From the NCBI GenBank assembly GCA_039583875.1, contig CM077151.1:117281519-117345518 (forward strand): a DNA stretch of 64,000 bases. Reading direction: 5' to 3'. Shown here in pieces: positions 63,818 through 64,000 of the stretch. Both the position numbers and the translations under genes were made by a program. The first letter of the stretch is position 1; each line of letters starts with the position of its first letter. The stretch comes from Platanthera guangdongensis (lineage: Eukaryota; Streptophyta; Magnoliopsida; Asparagales; Orchidaceae). The notes beneath the pieces were generated by a model that had not been told where the DNA came from, did not search any database, and saw only the letters and a list, made by a program, of their open reading frames with translations.

Positions 63818-64000
63818 AGGTTTTCCTGCAAAAACAAAAGAGAGAGTAAGAGTAAGGGAACAGAAAGCATGGGATAGAGCACGATGAAAACCTAGTTATA
63901 AGGTTTTCAGAATATGAAGCGTCTGGCTCTGTCCTGCAAAAAATAAACAATCTTCATTCTCAGGTCGACGAAAAAATTTCATGAAGAAATAATATCGTCG
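63818..64000 (-). other. SIR-B spacer upstream of the env-like frame
   Basis: Noncoding; the last 40 bp contain GTCGACGA and ATCGTCG words, as in the SIR-I spacer at 44765-45050. Confidence 0.6.

Larger units (their letters stand above)
59293..64000 (-). mobile_element. SIR-B: 3' end of a Sirevirus-like copia element
   Basis: On the minus strand: env-like frame, PPT (60853-60839) and LTR (60838-59293). The rest lies beyond the right end of the window. Confidence 0.8.

Overview
This window is nuclear DNA of a flowering plant with a large, repeat-rich genome. I can support no single-copy host gene, tRNA or rRNA. Essentially all 64 kb consists of LTR retrotransposons, nested in each other and in various states of decay. 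The plant origin rests on the element types: chromodomain-bearing Ty3/gypsy elements of the Tekay/Del type, Sirevirus-like (SIRE/Maximus) Ty1/copia elements, and initiator-tRNA-Met primer sites (TGGTATCAGA). The species cannot be told from the sequence.

Layout (labels are mine). 1-1166: end of an unassigned LTR (LTR-1). 1167-7108: copia SIR-A, minus strand, truncated in RT, with its 5' LTR at 5343-7108. 7109-10894: 3' half of gypsy GYP-A, plus strand. 10895-18576 and 40706-43723: gypsy GYP-C, minus strand; its left LTR carries solo LTR SOLO-G (12328-14188, TSD CAAAT). 18577-40700: gypsy GYP-D, plus strand, inserted in the GYP-C gag (TSD CGGCA). 29976-39418: gypsy GYP-F, minus strand, inserted in the 3' LTR of GYP-D (TSD TGCGG); it is the youngest and most intact element. 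43724-45417: copia fragment SIR-I, plus strand. 45417-49622 and 58118-59203: copia COP-H, minus strand, with gypsy GYP-E (49623-58112, TSD CATTG) inserted in its LTR. 59293-64000: LTR and env-like region of copia SIR-B, minus strand. The nesting order SIR-I < GYP-C < GYP-D < GYP-F gives a relative insertion history.

The most interesting signal is a candidate two-intron expression system in the gypsy elements. (1) All four elements that retain the region (GYP-C, D, E, F) have a short GT...AG interval of 76-101 bp between gag and protease. Each interrupts a codon after its first base and carries a stop shortly after the donor in the gag frame. Splicing restores gag-to-protease reading in C, D and F; E is damaged beyond the junction. 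This would be a splice-controlled switch between Gag and Gag-Pol. (2) In GYP-E and GYP-F the gag frame has no ATG at its conserved N-terminus and directly follows CTATAG. A conserved eight-codon ATG exon followed by GTAACG lies about 1.5 kb upstream, inside the LTR. Splicing these would start Gag in the LTR and remove the primer binding site, separating translated RNA from RNA that can be reverse-transcribed. GYP-D has a weaker equivalent.

A second theme is that nearly every LTR family has its own array of short dyad-symmetric words in U3, upstream of the promoter: GCACGACCACTGGTCGTGC, TTCGTCGA/TCGACGAA, ACACGGGCGTGT, ACTCGAGT, GCGGACT/AGTCCGC, TGAGTGA/TCACTCA, and clustered TTGAC/GTCAA (W-box core). 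Some words occur in both copia and gypsy LTRs, and one even occurs inside a gag coding region.
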